Part shown: in pieces, positions 1-11,081 of the stretch
Numbering within the stretch: the stretch's first letter is position 1
Layout: every line of letters starts with the position of its first letter
Notes under the pieces: model-generated
The model's input: the letters and a program-made list of their open reading frames with translations, nothing else
Database searches by the model: none
What the model was told of the DNA's origin: nothing
Assembly (NCBI GenBank): GCA_032716605.1
Contig: CM064512.1
Location: 31,673,827 to 31,737,826, forward strand
Length of the DNA: 64,000 nucleotides
Reading direction: 5' to 3'
Origin: Paralithodes platypus
Lineage: Eukaryota; Arthropoda; Malacostraca; Decapoda; Lithodidae
Program-made: the position numbers and the translations under genes

Positions 1-1438
1 ACTACTCATATCCTTTAGATATTTTGATGCTTGGACATAAGTGGGAGCATTGTCGCTAAGAATGAGTTGAGGGAATGAACGACGGGCACAAAACCGTCTG
101 AACGCCAGCATAAATTCTTCGCTATACATATTATCACATAGTTCTAGGTGTACCGCTCGAGACGTTGCACAGGTATACAATAATATATAAACCTTCTCAC
201 TCTCCCTCTTCTTCAATGCCCCTGTGTAATCTAATCCTACCGCTTGGAAAGGTTCTACGTGCTTTACACAGCATTCAGGTAGGGGTGGAGCTGGTCCAGT
301 TGCATATGGTTTACCTTTCAGTCTCTGGCATATTACACACTTTCTTACTACGCATCGAGCTACTTGTCGAACTCTGGGTATCCACCATGTGAGACGTAAA
401 TTTGATATAATATGACATACCCCGTAATGTTTTACTTCCCTATGTGCACGTATGATCAATAGATCAGTAACGTGATGTCTTGTTGGCATAAGTATAGGGC
501 GGTTTGTGCCGTCTGGTACACCCGACCACTTCAGGCGTCCCTCACACCTGATGAGGCCATTGTCTAGGTGCAACCTTAGTTGATGCACTATATTAGGCAT
601 TAATGTCTTATTCGAGCTTTTCAAGGATTCTAATTCATTGGAAAAGGTTTCTACTTGAACCCATTTGATCAAAGTTACTGCAGCTGCTTTAAATTCACGA
701 GCATCAATGTTGTGACCCCTGCTGCAGAGTTGGCCCGTTACTTTAAGCTTGAGATTGGATACATATCGCAATACCCAAGCTACAACTCTGACTAGTTTAT
801 TATAGTCACCGAATCTTGCCCACTCTATGATAGGACCCGGTGGATCCTTTGGTTGGGCTGTAACTGCCACTGTTTCCAGTGGCAGAAGTCCCTCACCAAC
901 AGCATGCCATATCGTCCATTCACTTTCATGGAGCAGCCACTTTGGACCATGCCACCACAATTCGGACTTCATTAACTGGCTAGCCATTATACCCCTAGTT
1001 ATGAGATCACTAGGGTTTTCTTTTGTATTTACAAAATGATATGCAACATCTGGCAAAAGGGCTCTAATCTCATCTACCCTATTCCGCACATAAACTGGCT
1101 GAGACTTCTTGCTATGTATCCAGTTGAGTGCGACCTGACTATCGCACCAAACGTGAACGATTTCAATATTTAATTCGCTCTCGTATGCTGCGCGTACATG
1201 TTGCACCAGACATGCTAATAGCAGCATGGCAGTCAATTCCATTTTAGGGATAGTTACCTTTTTAACCGGGGCTACCTTGGCCCGGGCTGTAACTAAATGT
1301 GCCCCAAATGAAGTAACGACATATATGGCTACCCCGTATGCCGTGGCGCTAGCATCGCAAAACGTGTGTAACGTAACGTCACCGAACGCCGCAACTTTAT
1401 GAGGTATAGGTTTAGTACATAAGATGGCATATTCATTC
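1..1438 (-). pseudogene. P1 pol: RNase H and integrase (partial)
   Basis: One frame stays open on the minus strand from about 1438 to base 1. It begins with RNase H, where CDASATAYG and later VWCDSQVALNW carry the acidic residues. The integrase zinc-binding domain follows, with RAHREVKHYG (the two His) and CVICQRLKGKPY (the two Cys). Then the core starts with VGLDYTGA (first Asp) and LSDNAPTY (second Asp). The catalytic Glu would lie outside the window. The frame is shifted by one relative to the RT upstream, at about 1435, so the polyprotein is broken there unless the shift is a sequencing error. In BEL/Pao elements these domains degrade the RNA template and insert the cDNA. Confidence 0.85.
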
Positions 1439-2641
1439 AACAACAATGTCCCTTGGTTCATTCAGGTCCTCGGGCAAACTGTCATCCCATCCTATTTTAC
1501 GTCTCCAAACTTCCTGCATTAGAATCCTAGCTCTTATGGTAACGGGTAATGCTAGACACAAAGGATAAAAAAATTGCGCAACTTTGCTCAACAGACTTCT
1601 TTTGGTGTGCGCTCCTGTCTGCTGAGCAAAAGACCCTGTTTGAAAAGTTAGTATGTCATGTTTAGGTTGCCAGCTCATCCCCAAGTTTCTGGACTTATCC
1701 TGGTTAAGAGATGCCGTACCGTCCACCTGTATCAAACTCTGAAGATCTTCACAATTAGTAACCCACTTGCGGAGAAACAGATGTGCATCCGCAAACAATC
1801 TGCGTTCTTGCCAGTATGCATATAACAAATCATCCTGACTATCGCTAGAACCCTGCAAATTGTCAATATATAATCTGCGAGATAGTTTACTTTTGTCCTC
1901 ATGAGTATCAGCTAGATGTTTTCTGATTGTGGCATTTAACAAAAACTGCGAGCACGTGGCCCCAAAGAATACAACCCGAAAACGGTATATTATGATTGGA
2001 CTTTCAGAGTCGCTAATGTCGCTGAACCAAAGAAAGCGTGTAACATCTCTATCTTCCTCCTTTAGCTTGACCATCAAGAATGCTTTCTCGATGTCACTGG
2101 TATAGGCGTACTTTCCCAGCCTAAACCGCAACAGATGTTGGGAGAGGTCCGACACCATGGACGGACCTGTCAACAGGCAGTCATTTAGACTGGGTTGTTG
2201 ACCTTGGTGGGCAGAGCAGTCATACACCACCCGTATTGGTGTGGTGACGCTGTCTTTCCTTACCCCATGATGGGCCAGATAGTGAACCCTACCCTTCTTA
2301 AACGGTTCCTTGACATCGACTCTCTCAATAAAGCCCCTATCCTCATAACTCCGAAATATATCGTCATACGCCTGGCGCGTGCTCGGTTCGTTAGACAATT
2401 TACGCTGTAATGCGCGCAAGCAACCTAATGCCAAACCATAGTTGGTAGGCAGGCTTATCTCACTGTTCTTCCAGGGTAAACTAACTTTATATTGCTTGTC
2501 TGAGGCACAGTAGCACACAGACTCGTCAAACCTTTGTAGCGCAACTTCCGAGTCATAATCAGTCTCCATAGGATTAATGCCTAATGTGATCCAATCTCCA
2601 CAGTCGTTCCAGGTCGAACTCGGCAGCCATCTTAGGGTCAC
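1433..2641 (-). pseudogene. P1 pol: BEL/Pao reverse transcriptase
   Basis: This stretch encodes the RT palm and fingers of a BEL/Pao polyprotein. Visible landmarks are RVVYDCSA, SLNDCLLTGP, the motif A region YTSDIEKAFLMV, FGATCSQFLLNA, and the catalytic motif YIDN where YxDD is usual. P3 has YVDN at the same place, so Asn here may be a family trait rather than damage. The connection to the protease region upstream needs a frameshift near 2590. The frame ends at a TGA at 1435-1433, just before RNase H resumes in the next frame. The open start at 2641 only reflects the reading frame and is not a real translation start. Confidence 0.85.
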
Positions 2642-4472
2642 TAGGTTGGGAATCCTCCCTTCCCAACTCCTCTGCCGCAGTTACATTGACTCTATATATC
2701 GAGACCGTGTCGACCAGGACCTTTGACTGTGTAGTATGCACCTTTCCGCTCATGCAATATCCAAATTTAGTGGGGATTAAAATTACACCACACATCTTTT
2801 TAAATCCAGGGTATACTATTTCATAATAATGATCCACACCAAGTAGAACATGCACCTCACTTTGATTTCCCATGGGATCTCACAAGTTAACCCCTTTGCT
2901 ACGTAATGCGTGTTCCACCTTCTTCACACCCACAGATACATATTCTGGTAGGGTGTCTACTACGATACAAGTCATAAAGTACCGGTTTTTACGGTAGAAA
3001 TATGAAATCTCCGCTATCTCGTAGTCTTGCTTATCAGTAACCCCTGTGAAGCCCTGTAATCGAAGAGTCTCAGCCCCTACGATTCGGTGCTTCAGTCCCA
3101 CTAGTACGGACCTCTTTATAAAGGAACGTTGAGACCCTTGATCTAGAAGTACCCGACAAACTTTGTTACCGTCATTACCTTCCATGGGAATCTGTATTGT
3201 GGGCAATATATTGGTGTCTTGCGTGCTACCTAGTGTCACAGTTGTAGTACCCTCTGTTTTGACGTCTTTGACTTTCTCTGCAGTAGGACACAACTTATCA
3301 AAGTGATGTACTTTGCAGTGCCGACAGGGCCTTAAGTATGTAGCGGTACATTGTCCCTGCTTACCATGTTCTTTACTTAGACAACCTACACATAGCTTCA
3401 ATCTTTTCGCCTGTGCTAGTTTTGTCTCATTTGTTGGGTATTTTACGCAGAAACTCCATTTATGTTTGTTGTTACATAGCTTACATAGAATCTGAGCAGG
3501 TTTCTTATACGCACCCTCTTTCTTTTCTTTAGTCCCCACTGTCATGCTTACTGTTCCCCTCTTTTCCACATTCTCACTCCCTCCCGACACATACATTCTC
3601 CCTTTGTTCAACTGTAGATTATTGATCTCCTTACTGAACTGAGTTTTGAACTCCCCCAGCTCGAATGATCTTACTTTATCAAGTAATGCCATAGGAAGCT
3701 TCTGACGCAAGATAATGACTATCATTTCCTGCGTGGTAAGCCCTAGGGTGTCTAGCGATCGAGTATGGCACTCCATATTTGCCCTGAAGTTTGTCAACTC
3801 ATCAACCTTATACCGTGGTTCTGCGAGCCCCAACAAGGCAACGATATGGGCCATCTTCAACTGCTCTCTATCCCCGTATGTGGAGTCTAATAAGTGTACC
3901 GCTTCAAGATAACTACCACCCACTACTGCAAAACCCTCTATTAAATGTAAGGCCTCTCCTTCCATTTGCCCCTTCAGATAGTGAAACTTGTGGACATTAT
4001 CCAAAGAGGATTCATGAACCGTAGATCGAAATACGTCCCAAAAAGCTAACCACTCAGTCAATTTGACCCCAAATGTAGGAAGATTGAGCTTTGGGAGGTT
4101 TACAGTATGTTTTGGGTCAGCCCTTCTATGGGCCTCATTATCGCCTCCCTTCTTACTTGCGACAGCACGCTGTAATAGGTACTTTGCTCTAAAGACAGGT
4201 TCGTCATAGAGGGCGCGATTATCACACTCTGTAACTATCTCTTCCTCCTCTATCATGTCAGCCACAATCACCTCACTCAGAGCCGTAATACGACCGTGGG
4301 TAGCTTGAACGTTTTCTAATCTAGCCTCCAATTCCTCTAGTTCGGCAGTAGTGATGAAAGTGTTGACGTCCACAATTAGCCTATTTAATACTCCCCGAAG
4401 TCCCGCCCTTTGATTTTTATGGGCTTTGATCAGCACCCCACTAGACGGTGTTTCTTTATTGTCTTTATTCAT
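2574..4472 (-). pseudogene. P1 gag and protease
   Basis: The ATG at 4472 opens a 530-codon frame. Its N-terminal half has the gag pattern common to Pao-type elements, including a segment beginning LNLPTFGVKLTEWLAFWDVF. A Cys/His-rich nucleic-acid-binding region follows, with CKLCNNKHKW, CVGCLSKEHG and CRHCKVHHF. The aspartic protease motif is LLDQGSQRSFI, with DQG in place of DSG or DTG. A TGA at 2882-2880 interrupts the frame. The same frame then continues to 2574 with LLGVDHYYEIV, the region between protease and RT. P2 and P3 show the same arrangement. A frameshift near 2590 leads into RT. Gag would form the particle and the protease would cut the polyprotein. Confidence 0.85.
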
Positions 4473-4686
4473 TTTGCATGTGAGCCTATAGGCTATGTAT
4501 CTAAATGTTAAGTTACAAAAACAACGGCCAAATAATAGTCTAGTTAAGAGACGCCGACCGGCGGACTTCTATGTTATGGAGAAAAGATAGTACACTAAAT
4601 AGCAATACCTACTAATGGATCATATTGAACAAGAAAAAATGTTAGGTCAGGTCATATGTCACAGGAAGTCTGAAATGGAAAAGAAA

Positions 4687-5365
4687 TTATTGGGCAAAGA
4701 TGATGGGTGGGATGCAGGACTTAGGCAGGTGCAATGATACAACCCCGGCGTCCCTCTCTAGCCAACGCTTCGTTAGCCCTACAATCTTGTCATACAGGAC
4801 TTGATTGGTGTCTAAATCGAGGTGGACACCATCCTGGTCGAGGTCCCGGATACTGAGAGTGAGAGATACAAAGCGGTGCCTCGTTTCTACTAACCGACAC
4901 CTCAGGGCGCGGTTAACAGAAATGTTTATGGCTTGATAGTCCGCCGCTGACAACCCTCGGACTCTCGTCCGGCTCTCATTTGCCAGGTTCTTACAGCTCC
5001 CCCCGGACTCACGCTCCAGATCCAGCGCCACCTCTTTAATAGCGTCAGCTAACTCGCGGGGTACTGTACCGGGGCGTATATCATTCCCGCCAATAAACAA
5101 GAAGATCATATACGGCCTAAACCGAACCACCTGCCCCCACTGTGGGGAGGCTCTCAGGGTGTCAACGGTTGCTCCCTGTACCCCAAAGTAGGTCAGCTTG
5201 AAAGTCTTTTCCCCCCCCGACGCCCGATACGACTCAGTTCCTCCGTCAGCTTCCCTTAGCCTAGTTGCATATGAATGCCCTACTATGGCTATTCGCTGAG
5301 GTACCTGCGCCTGAGGTACAGGAAGATAGCCAAGCCCCACCCCTCCGGGGTCCTTGCTCCTGCAT
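4687..5365 (-). pseudogene. P1 SGNH/GDSL-type hydrolase ORF
   Basis: This is an extra ORF of about 220 residues between the LTR and gag. Counting from the codon at 5340, it has GHSY at 21-24 (block I serine), GVQGAT at 53-58 (block II glycine), GGND at 84-87 (block III asparagine) and DGVH at 170-173 (block V Asp and His). Those are the catalytic and oxyanion positions of SGNH hydrolases, which act as esterases or lipases. The frame has no ATG of its own and is preceded by a TAG. An ATG at 5365-5363 in the neighbouring frame would join it if one base was lost or gained in the G-rich run near 5345. P2 has a homologous ORF in the same position. The substrate is unknown. It could act on membrane or glycan esters, but that is inference. 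Confidence 0.75.
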
Positions 5366-5418
5366 CCCTGGGCTAATCCCTAGCTCATTGCCTAAGAAAA
5401 ATCCCGTACTGGTAGCTA

Positions 5419-5438
5419 AATCCCGGGTCTGGGCACCA
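5419..5438 (-). other. P1 primer binding site (putative)
   Basis: On the minus strand, one base after the proposed LTR end, the sequence starts TGGTGCCCAGACCCGGG. This looks like the complement of a tRNA 3' end (CCA plus acceptor and T-arm). The tRNA species was not assigned. Confidence 0.55.
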
Positions 5439-5439
5439 A

Positions 5440-6237
5440 TGTGGTAAACTATCAATGGAAGTTAAATATTCCTAAGCTATAATGAATCAAAATAAAATCA
5501 ATCTAAATGAAAACTACTCTATATCTAAATTGAATTCAATCTGAAACAAGCTAATTTATATCCAAAGGTCTCACATAATAAATGTATATATAGGGTAAGG
5601 TTATAAGGGTTAATATTAGCCAGGAATTAACTCACCAATAGTTCCACGTGGCAATGAGGCAAGGGAGAACGTTTTACCCAATATGGCGGTGGACAATGAG
5701 GATCGACACTTAGGTCCCGAGACACGAGTCAAGTTAAAGAAAGAATAAATTATTACATGGGAATGGACATGATTATTATGCTTATCTGTCAGTCAGTCAT
5801 GGTGTCGATGAGAGCGTCGTGATGGTGTAGCTGTGTATTGCTGTATGTGTATTGTGATTAGAGGCACAAAAGCTCGATCAACTGAGGGCGGAAATTTAGA
5901 TGTTAACTGGTTGGTGTTCGTGAAGGCTCTGGCGTTCCTCGAAAGCACACCTTGCTGCCTTGGCAAAACGCCAGGAGCCCAAATTATCGTACCGCATCTA
6001 GGTTGCTCTATACGATAAATTATATTAATATATACGATAAATTCATATATACTACATAAGACCATGGCAATATTGCTTAATAGCATATTAGGCCTTTTAT
6101 AACTTAACTTATTTACAATCTTATAATATACGATCTACTCGTCCTACGTCGTGCTGTAGGAGCGATCGTGCCGTCACAGAGACATACGAGATCACAAAAG
6201 AGTCATATTCTATCGTATTTATACGATAAGGACCACA
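5440..6237 (-). repeat. P1 5' LTR (putative)
   Basis: On the minus strand this segment begins TGTGGTCC at 6237 and ends TTACCACA at 5440. That gives a short terminal inverted repeat, and the primer-binding-like site follows at once. It is about 800 bp, AT-rich, and has repeated tatacgataa motifs near 6010 and 6215. The second LTR is outside the window, so the upper boundary rests only on the matching ends. Confidence 0.5.
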
Positions 6238-7101
6238 TAAAAGTAAACAACTAAATACACAATGCTTATGTAATGAATAATATAATATGTGTACTATTTA
6301 CCCATTAATAATAAATGGGTTACATAAATTCCACAGTTTAGAAAATGGGAAAACAGAGACAACACGTCATTGAACGAAGCAATATGACTTTGAAGCAGAC
6401 GATAATATATGGATAAATATCGTTCACTGCTTCACGAGGTATGGTACTGCTTCACGAGGTATTGAGACTGCTTCAATAAAGCCTTTGTTACCATCAGGGG
6501 TATTTAGAAACCTTTAGTTTAGTTACTTCAACCTCTGCAGTTGTCTTTGAGTTAGCTGTGGGCAGAAAACTAATTTTGGAGAGGTAATTATAAGAGTGAG
6601 AGAACTCTATTTCTTATTGCTAATCTTGCAACCTCTGCGTCATATGAGTCTGAAAGGGTTAATAGCTTTCCAACTGTATAAATCTTAACTTTGCCTGTCA
6701 TAGTCTTACCTCTTTTGGCGTTTCTCCCGGTATCCCTTCTCCAGGTAAGAAGGACATCTGTGTGGGCAGGAGGCCTTGGGGTGGTTTTGGTAGCCCATCC
6801 TGTCTTCCCCGTCATGGTGGTGATGCGGCTTGAAGGAAGAAGGGTGCATGGAGGTATGCTGTTTATGCACGTGTTTGTTGGTACTCCTTTCCTTTGCACT
6901 TTTTCCTTTCCTCATGGCATTAAGGTTGTGGTTGTTACTTGGATAACCTTGCCATGGTGTTGGAGGGAGTGCGGGAGTCATCAAAGCGACTCTGGCGTAT
7001 CTTGGTGGTGTGGTGGTTATGGCTTCTTTCCTCGGGGGTGCGGTGGTATGTGCGGGAAAACTGCTTGGTGGTAGTGGCATGGTGGTTATTTTCTTTGTTA
7101 T

Positions 7102-7103
<2 letters not shown>
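6238..7103. other. No gene recognised
   Basis: This is AT-rich DNA turning G/T-rich after 6680. A short imperfect direct repeat (ctgcttcacgaggta) occurs two to three times at about 6427-6480. Open frames here overlap on both strands and show no family motif. Confidence 0.5.

Positions 7104-7150
<47 letters not shown>
7104..7150. repeat. (TA)n microsatellite
   Basis: An uninterrupted TA run directly upstream of a LINE fragment. Confidence 0.95.
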
Positions 7151-7152
<2 letters not shown>

Positions 7153-7920
7153 GTAAAGGGGAAAGAGTGTGTGGTAACCACCGAGGAATATGTCTTCTAA
7201 ACGTAGTAGGGAAGGTGTACAGTAGGGTAGTGTATGAGAGAGTGAGAGCGAGAACGGAGAAATGGATAGGTGACAGGCAAGGCGGTTTTAGGAAGAGAAG
7301 AGGATGTGTAGATCTGATTTTCACCCTGAAATGTGTTGTGGAGAAATATCTGGAGAAGCAACAAAAGCTGTATGTTGCCTTTATGGACTAGGAGAAGGCC
7401 TATGACAGAGTGGATAGAAAAGGTATGTGGAAAGTACTTAGAATATACAGAGTAGATGGCAAGTTGCTGAAAGCTGTGAAGAGCATGTATGAGGGTGCAA
7501 AGGCAGCAGTACATGGGGAGAATGAGCAGAGTGAGTTCTCTGATCTGAATGTTTGGTTGAAACAGGGGTGTGTGATGTCCCCGTGGTTGTTTACTGTACA
7601 TTATATATGGATGGAGTCATGAAAGAAATACAAGGAAGAGCAGTGGATGTTGGTGTATCGCTGGTAAGGGAGGGAAATGAGTGGAAGCTACCTGTACTGC
7701 TGTTTGCTGATGATACAGTTCTGATGAACGATAATGAATGGGAGTTGCAGGGTCTGGTAAATAGGTTTGGAACAGTGTGTAAAAAACGGAAACTGAAAGT
7801 AAATGCGGGGAAGAGCAAGGTTATGGTCTTCGAAAGGGGTGAAGCCACAGAGTGTGAGGTGAAGTTGAACGGTCAGACTATGGAGATTGTCAACTCATTT
7901 TAGTATCTGGGCAGTGTGTT
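7151..7920 (+). pseudogene. LINE (non-LTR) reverse transcriptase fragment
   Basis: The plus strand encodes the core of a non-LTR RT. Landmarks in order are NHRGICLLNVVGKVY, FRKRRGCVDLIFTLK, motif A AFMD-stop-EKAYDRVDRKGMW, LKQGCVMSPWLF and motif C LLFADDTVLM, followed by KLKVNAGKSKVM. A TAG at 7389-7391 interrupts motif A. A frameshift near 7600 shifts the frame, and a TAG at 7902 ends the second segment just before a YLGS motif. There is no endonuclease domain and no 3' tail, so this is a decayed internal fragment. The motifs resemble RT families frequent in crustacean genomes, but I could not settle the clade. Confidence 0.85.
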
Positions 7921-8501
7921 GAGACCGATTGTTTGAGTGTCAATCAATGTTAGAAATGTTACTGTGAAATATGTCGGTGTTGAGTGGCTTGTCCATAATT
8001 GCCGAGTTACGGCAGCGGGACACTGGAGTGTGCGAACAATGTATTAAACATGTTAAATGATATTATTTTCGACGAATATTGGGCCAGTACTACTTTTAAC
8101 CAGGAAATGACTGGTTCTTCAAATGAAGAGGAAGGTGCCCGTCGCATGTATTTGCTTTGCAAGGGTATATGCTTAAAAATATGGTTGGTTAAAAATCATA
8201 ATATAAAATAAAATTTATTTAACTATGTATTTTGAGTAGAATATATGGGAATTCACATACAGACTGTATATGGTCGTTAGTAAAGGAACTTATAAGGCAG
8301 TTGGGTTTGTGAAGTTTAAACAAAGAGATATACTGTACGCTGGGTTGGTTTGGGTAAATGAAGATTATGTATCATCAACATTGGGTGAAGAGCATACGTG
8401 TCTTGGCTGTGCAATATGCTACGTGGAAGCGTAAACCTAAAAAAAGATGGGATCTGGAACTTTGATCTGATCTAAAACTTAAACATTGACAATTGAGGCA
8501 G
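7921..8501. other. No gene recognised
   Basis: AT-rich DNA after the LINE fragment. It holds only short open frames without recognisable motifs. Confidence 0.5.
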
Positions 8502-8986
8502 TTAACGCCTTACGAGCAGGTCCGTAAGTAACTTCTACTACCCGCCAAGCGGGTGGTTTTACCCTAAACGACCTTGTTTCCATGCTCTTTTTCTTGCATA
8601 AACAAGAGCCAGAACGTAATAAAATTATGTATCCCTGAAAGGGCGATAATTGAGCATTCCAATGACACCAGAACCATCCTTCTACGACCACGCGTTCTTT
8701 TGCAACGATCGTGCAAGACGAGTGCAAAATCCCTAAAATACGGTAATTTCCTTACATAATTCCCTGTGTAGCGAGGCAGTGAGTGTGGGTGTGTGTGGAG
8801 GCGGGCCCAGAGCTGGCGCGGGAACCGTGCCGAGCGGTCTGAGCCGACCTACGCTCCTCCCACCACGCGTCTCTCTCTCAAAGCTAAATATTGCTCAAAA
8901 TTGCACACTGCCTTAAGTCGGTCCCCGCCACATAGTCCATGGTTCTCTAGCCCGACTTAAGTCCACCCCCGCCAGACAAGGGTTAA
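8502..8986 (+). repeat. MITE-B copy 1, TTAA-flanked miniature element
   Basis: The segment is flanked by TTAA at 8502-8505 and 8983-8986. The left end reads CGCCTTACGAGCAGG and the right end GACAAGGG. It aligns by eye along its length with 32,794-33,273 and 42,560-43,008. Shared blocks include AGAGCCAGAACGTAAT, CCCTGAAAGGGCGATAAT and CCAATGACACC. TTAA target duplications are the mark of piggyBac-superfamily transposition. No transposase is encoded, so it would be non-autonomous. A subterminal inverted repeat (ACTTAAGTCGG type) lies near 8915-8960. Confidence 0.75.
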
Positions 8987-10268
8987 CAATATAACTGATT
9001 GGAATACTACAGTTTCTATATGGGACTATGACTGTATGCTTTGTGTATCACTCAGTATTAAAGCTTGTAAATATGTATGTACGTAATACGTATGATGCAC
9101 ATGTATACCATGTATACCTCTGCATCACACTACAGACCAAAACAACTAATAGCCTTTGCCCCAATAGTGAAGTATCAAATACTAGGTAGAACAATACATC
9201 CATTGGGATTCAGATAACCTTGGCTGTCATTATGCTCTGACAATATTTTCAGCATTTATTCAGGCAAATCTTTCCAGAAAAAATAGAACCATCAAGACCA
9301 CTTCGGTCACAAATATATGAAATATTGCATTTCAATATACCTGAATATATTTACTCAATCAATTAATTTTCTGTGTATAATGTAGGACAGCACATGCAAT
9401 AACTGGGCTTAGACTTAATTTTCGTAAATACTGAGGGCCATGTATCTTCAGCCAAGTCACCAACCAATCACTTAAAATACACCCAAACTGCTTGTAGATT
9501 AAAAATGCTAATATACAATTGACTGAAAACCCGCCTATGTGAGTCCAACCTTTCCCAAATGAATGGCGAGTCACGGCCACTCTCTTCAGCATAAGTTTAT
9601 TTTGTTGTTTCATGTTTCCAGTAATGCATTTTTCCTCTTCCATTTCTACTATTTTTACTTTGTTGCATATTTCCATGTCATGATCCTCCTGTCAAGCTCT
9701 CATATTAAATATATTTGTCTTCAACATACTAATATTACCAGTAATTATAGTTAAGGCCTGGTATTTTCTTTCATTCGGTATATAATTATTAGTCAGAAAT
9801 GTGATGATTATTCAGATACTTTTTTATTAAGATATTTCTTATTTAACGCACGCCTAATTTACAAATGTAATTACATTACTTTAAAATTATACAGTACTCT
9901 ATAATTATAATTATTTGATGTTTGAAAGTTTTAACAGATAAATATGAAACAGAATATTATTCTTAAGTAGCAGAAATTATACAGCATATACTGTATATAT
10001 GTTACATAAGGACTGTTATGGGTAGTCAAATGTATTCATAGGGTTAACTTCAGGCAGGAGTATTAGGACGTTTTGAGATACGACCTATATATTTACTATA
10101 AGGTTTAACCTCTTACTCGATGTAGGTAGACTTAAGGTGTCCCCTATGAGCAGTAGGTTACTGTAGGTTGTATGATGATAGTCGGTTGATCTCATCTGTT
10201 AGTTCTCTGCTCGTTGATTGATAGATAATTGGTAGATATATAGTAATAGTAATGCTGCCACTATCCCA
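8987..10268. other. No gene recognised
   Basis: AT-rich non-coding DNA. A short frame at 9359-9676 on the minus strand has no recognisable domain and is probably chance. Confidence 0.5.
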
Positions 10269-10300
<32 letters not shown>

Positions 10301-10349
10301 CAATGAACGGAGGAAGGAAAAACACAGTTAAACAAAAAGGTCCATGTGC

Positions 10350-11081
10350 CTAAAGGCATCCTCCATTCATAAAATGTTTGTAACAACTGGATTTAAACAT
10401 TTGTAGATTGTAAGTTTGTGGAAAGCAATTCGAGGGAAGTGAATTCCAAAGAGTAGTAGCTCTGGGGATAAATAAATTCTGATAAGCAGAAGTTCTGCAT
10501 TGTGGAGGAGAAAGTGTAAATTCATGGGCGCTCTCAGCTGCCCTAGTTCTACGGGGAAAGATGTGGAGAGGCGGCACAATTGAAGCAAGTTCCTCGGAAC
10601 AATTGCTGTGAAAATATCTGTAGAATAATGCAAGGGATGCAACGTTTCTTCGTATGGATAATGTAGGAAGGTCCTGTGTGATTGCTGGGTTATTGATTAA
10701 TCTAATAGCTTTATTTTGAATTTTGTCCAACTGCCTCAATGCAACCACTCCATTTCCACCCCACAGAGGTGAACAGTAATCCATCTGAGAACGCACATGA
10801 CTTTTATATATTACGGCCAACTGCTCGTCAGTGAAGAATTTTCGAACTCTGTACAGGAGTCCCAGTTTTTTAGAGGCATTCTTAGCAATGCTTCTAACAT
10901 AATGTGTCCAGCTCAAGTTAGTAGTTAATGTTACACCGAGAATGTCAATACTAGGGGAAGTGGGAATATTTACATCATTAAAAAATATATGGGAGTCAGT
11001 GAGATTCTGTCGGTTAGAAAATTGAATGTACTTGGTTTTCTGTGCATTAAAGGAAACTAGATTATTTTTGTCCCCATTCAT
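10350..11081 (-). pseudogene. J1 RT thumb and C-terminal domain
   Basis: This 243-codon frame follows RT after a frameshift near 11,075. It contains LVSFNAQKTKYIQFSN, DILGVTLTTNLSWTHY, RSQMDYCSPLWGG and RATTLWNSLPSNCFP. These are typical of the C-terminal part of Jockey-superfamily ORF2 proteins. It ends at 10,350, about 55 bp before the poly(A) tail, which is the normal position for the 3' end of such elements. Confidence 0.85.

Larger units (their letters stand above)
1..6237 (-). mobile_element. BEL/Pao LTR retrotransposon P1, left part outside the window
   Basis: Read on the minus strand, the order is a putative 5' LTR (6237-5440), a primer-binding-like site, an SGNH-hydrolase ORF, gag with zinc knuckles, protease, reverse transcriptase, RNase H and the start of the integrase core, which runs off the window at base 1. 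This is the usual BEL/Pao order plus one extra ORF between LTR and gag. The coding part has one in-frame stop (2882-2880) and frameshifts near 2590 and 1435, so it is a lightly decayed copy. The 3' LTR and the target duplication are outside the window. The element differs clearly from P2 and P3 in sequence, so it is a separate family. Confidence 0.85.

Noticed and set aside
4687..5365. SGNH ORF as an envelope gene
   Set aside because: It has no signal peptide or membrane segment, and it lies before gag rather than after pol.
6691..7080. Overlapping 120-codon ORFs on both strands
   Set aside because: Skewed base composition keeps both strands open, and there is no domain.
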